Shown: in pieces, positions 62,697-64,000 of the stretch
How positions within the stretch are numbered: the stretch's first letter is position 1
How the letters are laid out: every line of letters starts with the position of its first letter
Assembly: GCA_003150315.1 (NCBI GenBank)
Contig: QAML01000007.1
Location: forward strand, 1 to 64,000
Direction: 5' to 3'
From: Prevotellaceae bacterium
GTDB taxonomy: Bacteria > Bacteroidota > Bacteroidia > Bacteroidales > Bacteroidaceae
Length of the DNA stretch: 64,000 nucleotides
The notes under the pieces: model-generated
The model's database searches: none
What the model saw: the letters and a program-made list of their open reading frames with translations, nothing else
What the model was told of the DNA's origin: nothing
Made by a program: the position numbers and the translations under genes

Positions 62697-64000
62697 TCAG
62701 CGTGTTTCTTCTATAATCCTTACCGGACCCATAAGTCCCGCAGGCATTAGTTCCGATTTGCTGTCGAAGAAGTTGTCATATCCCAGATAGGTGTAGCGTT
62801 TTTTTACTCCCGGCTGACGGTCTCCTATTATGCGGTTGCGCCACGGGTTTATTACTTCCACGTTCAGTGTGTTCACGCCTTTGTGCAGGGCGCGGGTTAT
62901 GTCAACTTCGTATGGTTCGTGCCAAAGTGTGGCTATGGTGTCGCCGTTCAGCACAACCGTTGCCATGTTTCCCACTTTGCCGAGATTTAGCTTGTACGAA
63001 GCTTTCTTCGAAGGTTTGGCTTTCATCTTGAACTTCTTGCAATACACGGCTGTTCCCGAAAAATATTTTATGCCTGCGTCTTCGGATTCCGTGTATGAGA
63101 TGAGACGCGGGAATATTGCTTCGGCAGGTGCGCCGAGTTCTTCTTCGAAGTTCACAGTCCAGTTGTCGTCCAAATTCATCACGTCTTTTCCTAACAAGTC
63201 TTCCGTGGCTTTCAGGAAGATGTCCTCATCGTTTACCATTACAAGGAATACGGCATCGTGCGGGTTCAGTTTCAAGTTTACCGTTGTGCGCCCCATGTCC
63301 GTGTTATATGCCACCTTCTCTCTGCGAGCATCCTCGGGATGCCATATTTGCGGCTCTAAACCTTGGGCTTTTACGCTGACTTTTGTGTCGATTGCCTTGT
63401 CGGATGCGTTGGAAATCCAATAAACATCGCCCTCCGGGGTGGTGCGGTGAATATAATTGATTTTACAATCCTCGGGAAAGTCTATGTCTTTGGCTATTCC
63501 CGCCGTTTCAAGCGGATTATTGGTTTGCAAGGGAGTGATAACGTTGCTGAGTCCTGAGTTCCATATTTCGTTCACAAGATTCTGCCATTCGTCGTTGTTT
63601 TGTTTCAATTCGTTGTTTGCCAACGGCTTCTCGCCGTAAACAGGTATACCGGCTTTTGCAATGGCAGCTATTTTGCGAAGTTCGCTGACGCTCATCTTTA
63701 CCACCACGGGCGAAATCCACAGCATTTTATAGGATGCGCCGCCACGGGTAACAAGTTCTTTATTTTTAATGTCTGTTTCTTTCAACAATTCGTCGGGTCC
63801 TATGAAGTCGTAGCCGTATCCTCGGGGAACGCTAACCTTGTCCACACCGCAGATGCCTGTTACCGAATTGTCCGTACCGTAATAGTATGCAATTTGTGCT
63901 ACATTTTTTCCCAACTGAAGCATGTAGCAGCTTCGCCCGAGATAGTCTGTCCATGTTTTTGCGCGCTTTGCCCATGTTTCATGTCGGTTGAACCATTGAC
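62697..64000 (-). CDS. GH106-like alpha-L-rhamnosidase, C-terminal part (5' end beyond window)
   Basis: The frame stays open to the window end, with no stop between 63923 and 64000 (reading WFNRHETWAKRAKTWTDYLG), so the gene continues upstream. At least 434 residues are present. The segment YMLQLGKNVAQIAYYYGTDN followed by GYGYDFIGPDELL matches the GH106 rhamnosidase pattern, and the C-terminal jelly-roll region (ATVVLNGDTIATLWHEPYEVDITRALHKGVNTLNVEVINPWRNRIIGD) is the usual sugar-binding end of such enzymes. It would remove rhamnose from plant polysaccharides such as pectin. The catalytic residues are partly outside the window. Partial by window edge, not by mutation. Confidence 0.8.
   Translation of the reverse strand, partial: QWFNRHETWAKRAKTWTDYLGRSCYMLQLGKNVAQIAYYYGTDNSVTGICGVDKVSVPRGYGYDFIGPDELLKETDIKNKELVTRGGASYKMLWISPVVVKMSVSELRKIAAIAKAGIPVYGEKPLANNELKQNNDEWQNLVNEIWNSGLSNVITPLQTNNPLETAGIAKDIDFPEDCKINYIHRTTPEGDVYWISNASDKAIDTKVSVKAQGLEPQIWHPEDARREKVAYNTDMGRTTVNLKLNPHDAVFLVMVNDEDIFLKATEDLLGKDVMNLDDNWTVNFEEELGAPAEAIFPRLISYTESEDAGIKYFSGTAVYCKKFKMKAKPSKKASYKLNLGKVGNMATVVLNGDTIATLWHEPYEVDITRALHKGVNTLNVEVINPWRNRIIGDRQPGVKKRYTYLGYDNFFDSKSELMPAGLMGPVRIIEETR

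Overview
The window reads as chromosomal DNA of a member of the Bacteroidales (Prevotella- or Muribaculaceae-like; genus not resolvable here). Reasons: recurrent Bacteroidetes-type promoters (TTG/TTTG about 19 bp upstream of TAnnTTTG), no Shine-Dalgarno pattern, TonB-dependent receptors with a carboxypeptidase-regulatory-like N-terminal domain, a TamB/TamL pair in which the BamA-family partner is a lipoprotein, GH97/GHL10/GH106 glycosidases, C11 and C25 clan CD peptidases, a T9SS-like C-terminal sorting tail, and the trp order B-E-G-D-C-F-A. No tRNA, rRNA, transposase, prophage or CRISPR array was seen.

Layout. 149-985: LicD-family transferase. 1078-12860 (minus): an apparent seven-gene operon, transcribed TonB-dependent receptor, DUF4876-like lipoprotein, DUF6850-like outer-membrane barrel, two gingipain-type C25 peptidases, a papain-type C1A peptidase, then a short HmuY-like lipoprotein. 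I read it as a protease-coupled uptake system, possibly for haem or iron; this is the most system-like locus here. 13527-17837 (minus): murF, a DUF3298 lipoprotein, aroB and a CDP-glycerol-glycerophosphotransferase-like gene. 18084-19616: gpmI. 20418-20854: a frameshifted TPR gene. 20933-27349 (minus): complete trp operon, preceded by a leader that encodes a 17-residue peptide with three consecutive Trp codons and can form competing RNA structures. 28219-30822: clpB. 31010-33061: BtuB-like receptor, divergent from a BASS-family transporter. 34543-38244: purL. 38598-45817: tamB-tamL, followed by two tandem GH97 genes. 50174-52661: lipoprotein trypsin-like protease and Tat-type metallophosphoesterase. 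52709-53962: hflX. 54075-57496: secreted protein, two DUF4230 proteins and a C11 lipoprotein peptidase. 57773-59637: T9SS-tail protein and small HAD-type protein. 59725-60443: small outer-membrane barrel and small membrane protein. 60536-62248: GHL10. 62697 to the window end: 3' part of a GH106-like gene.

Threaded through the intergenic spaces are ten copies of one non-coding element of about 128 bp. It has a conserved asymmetric left tail, a core containing a long palindrome (TACAAGGCA...TGCCTTGTA around ATTTTAAAAT) plus one half-site, and a right tail with another half-site. It occurs on both strands and in convergent, divergent and co-directional gaps. Its core lies in two alternative orientations relative to the tails, as if invertible. 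This family and the peptidase/TonB operon are the two things I would pursue first.
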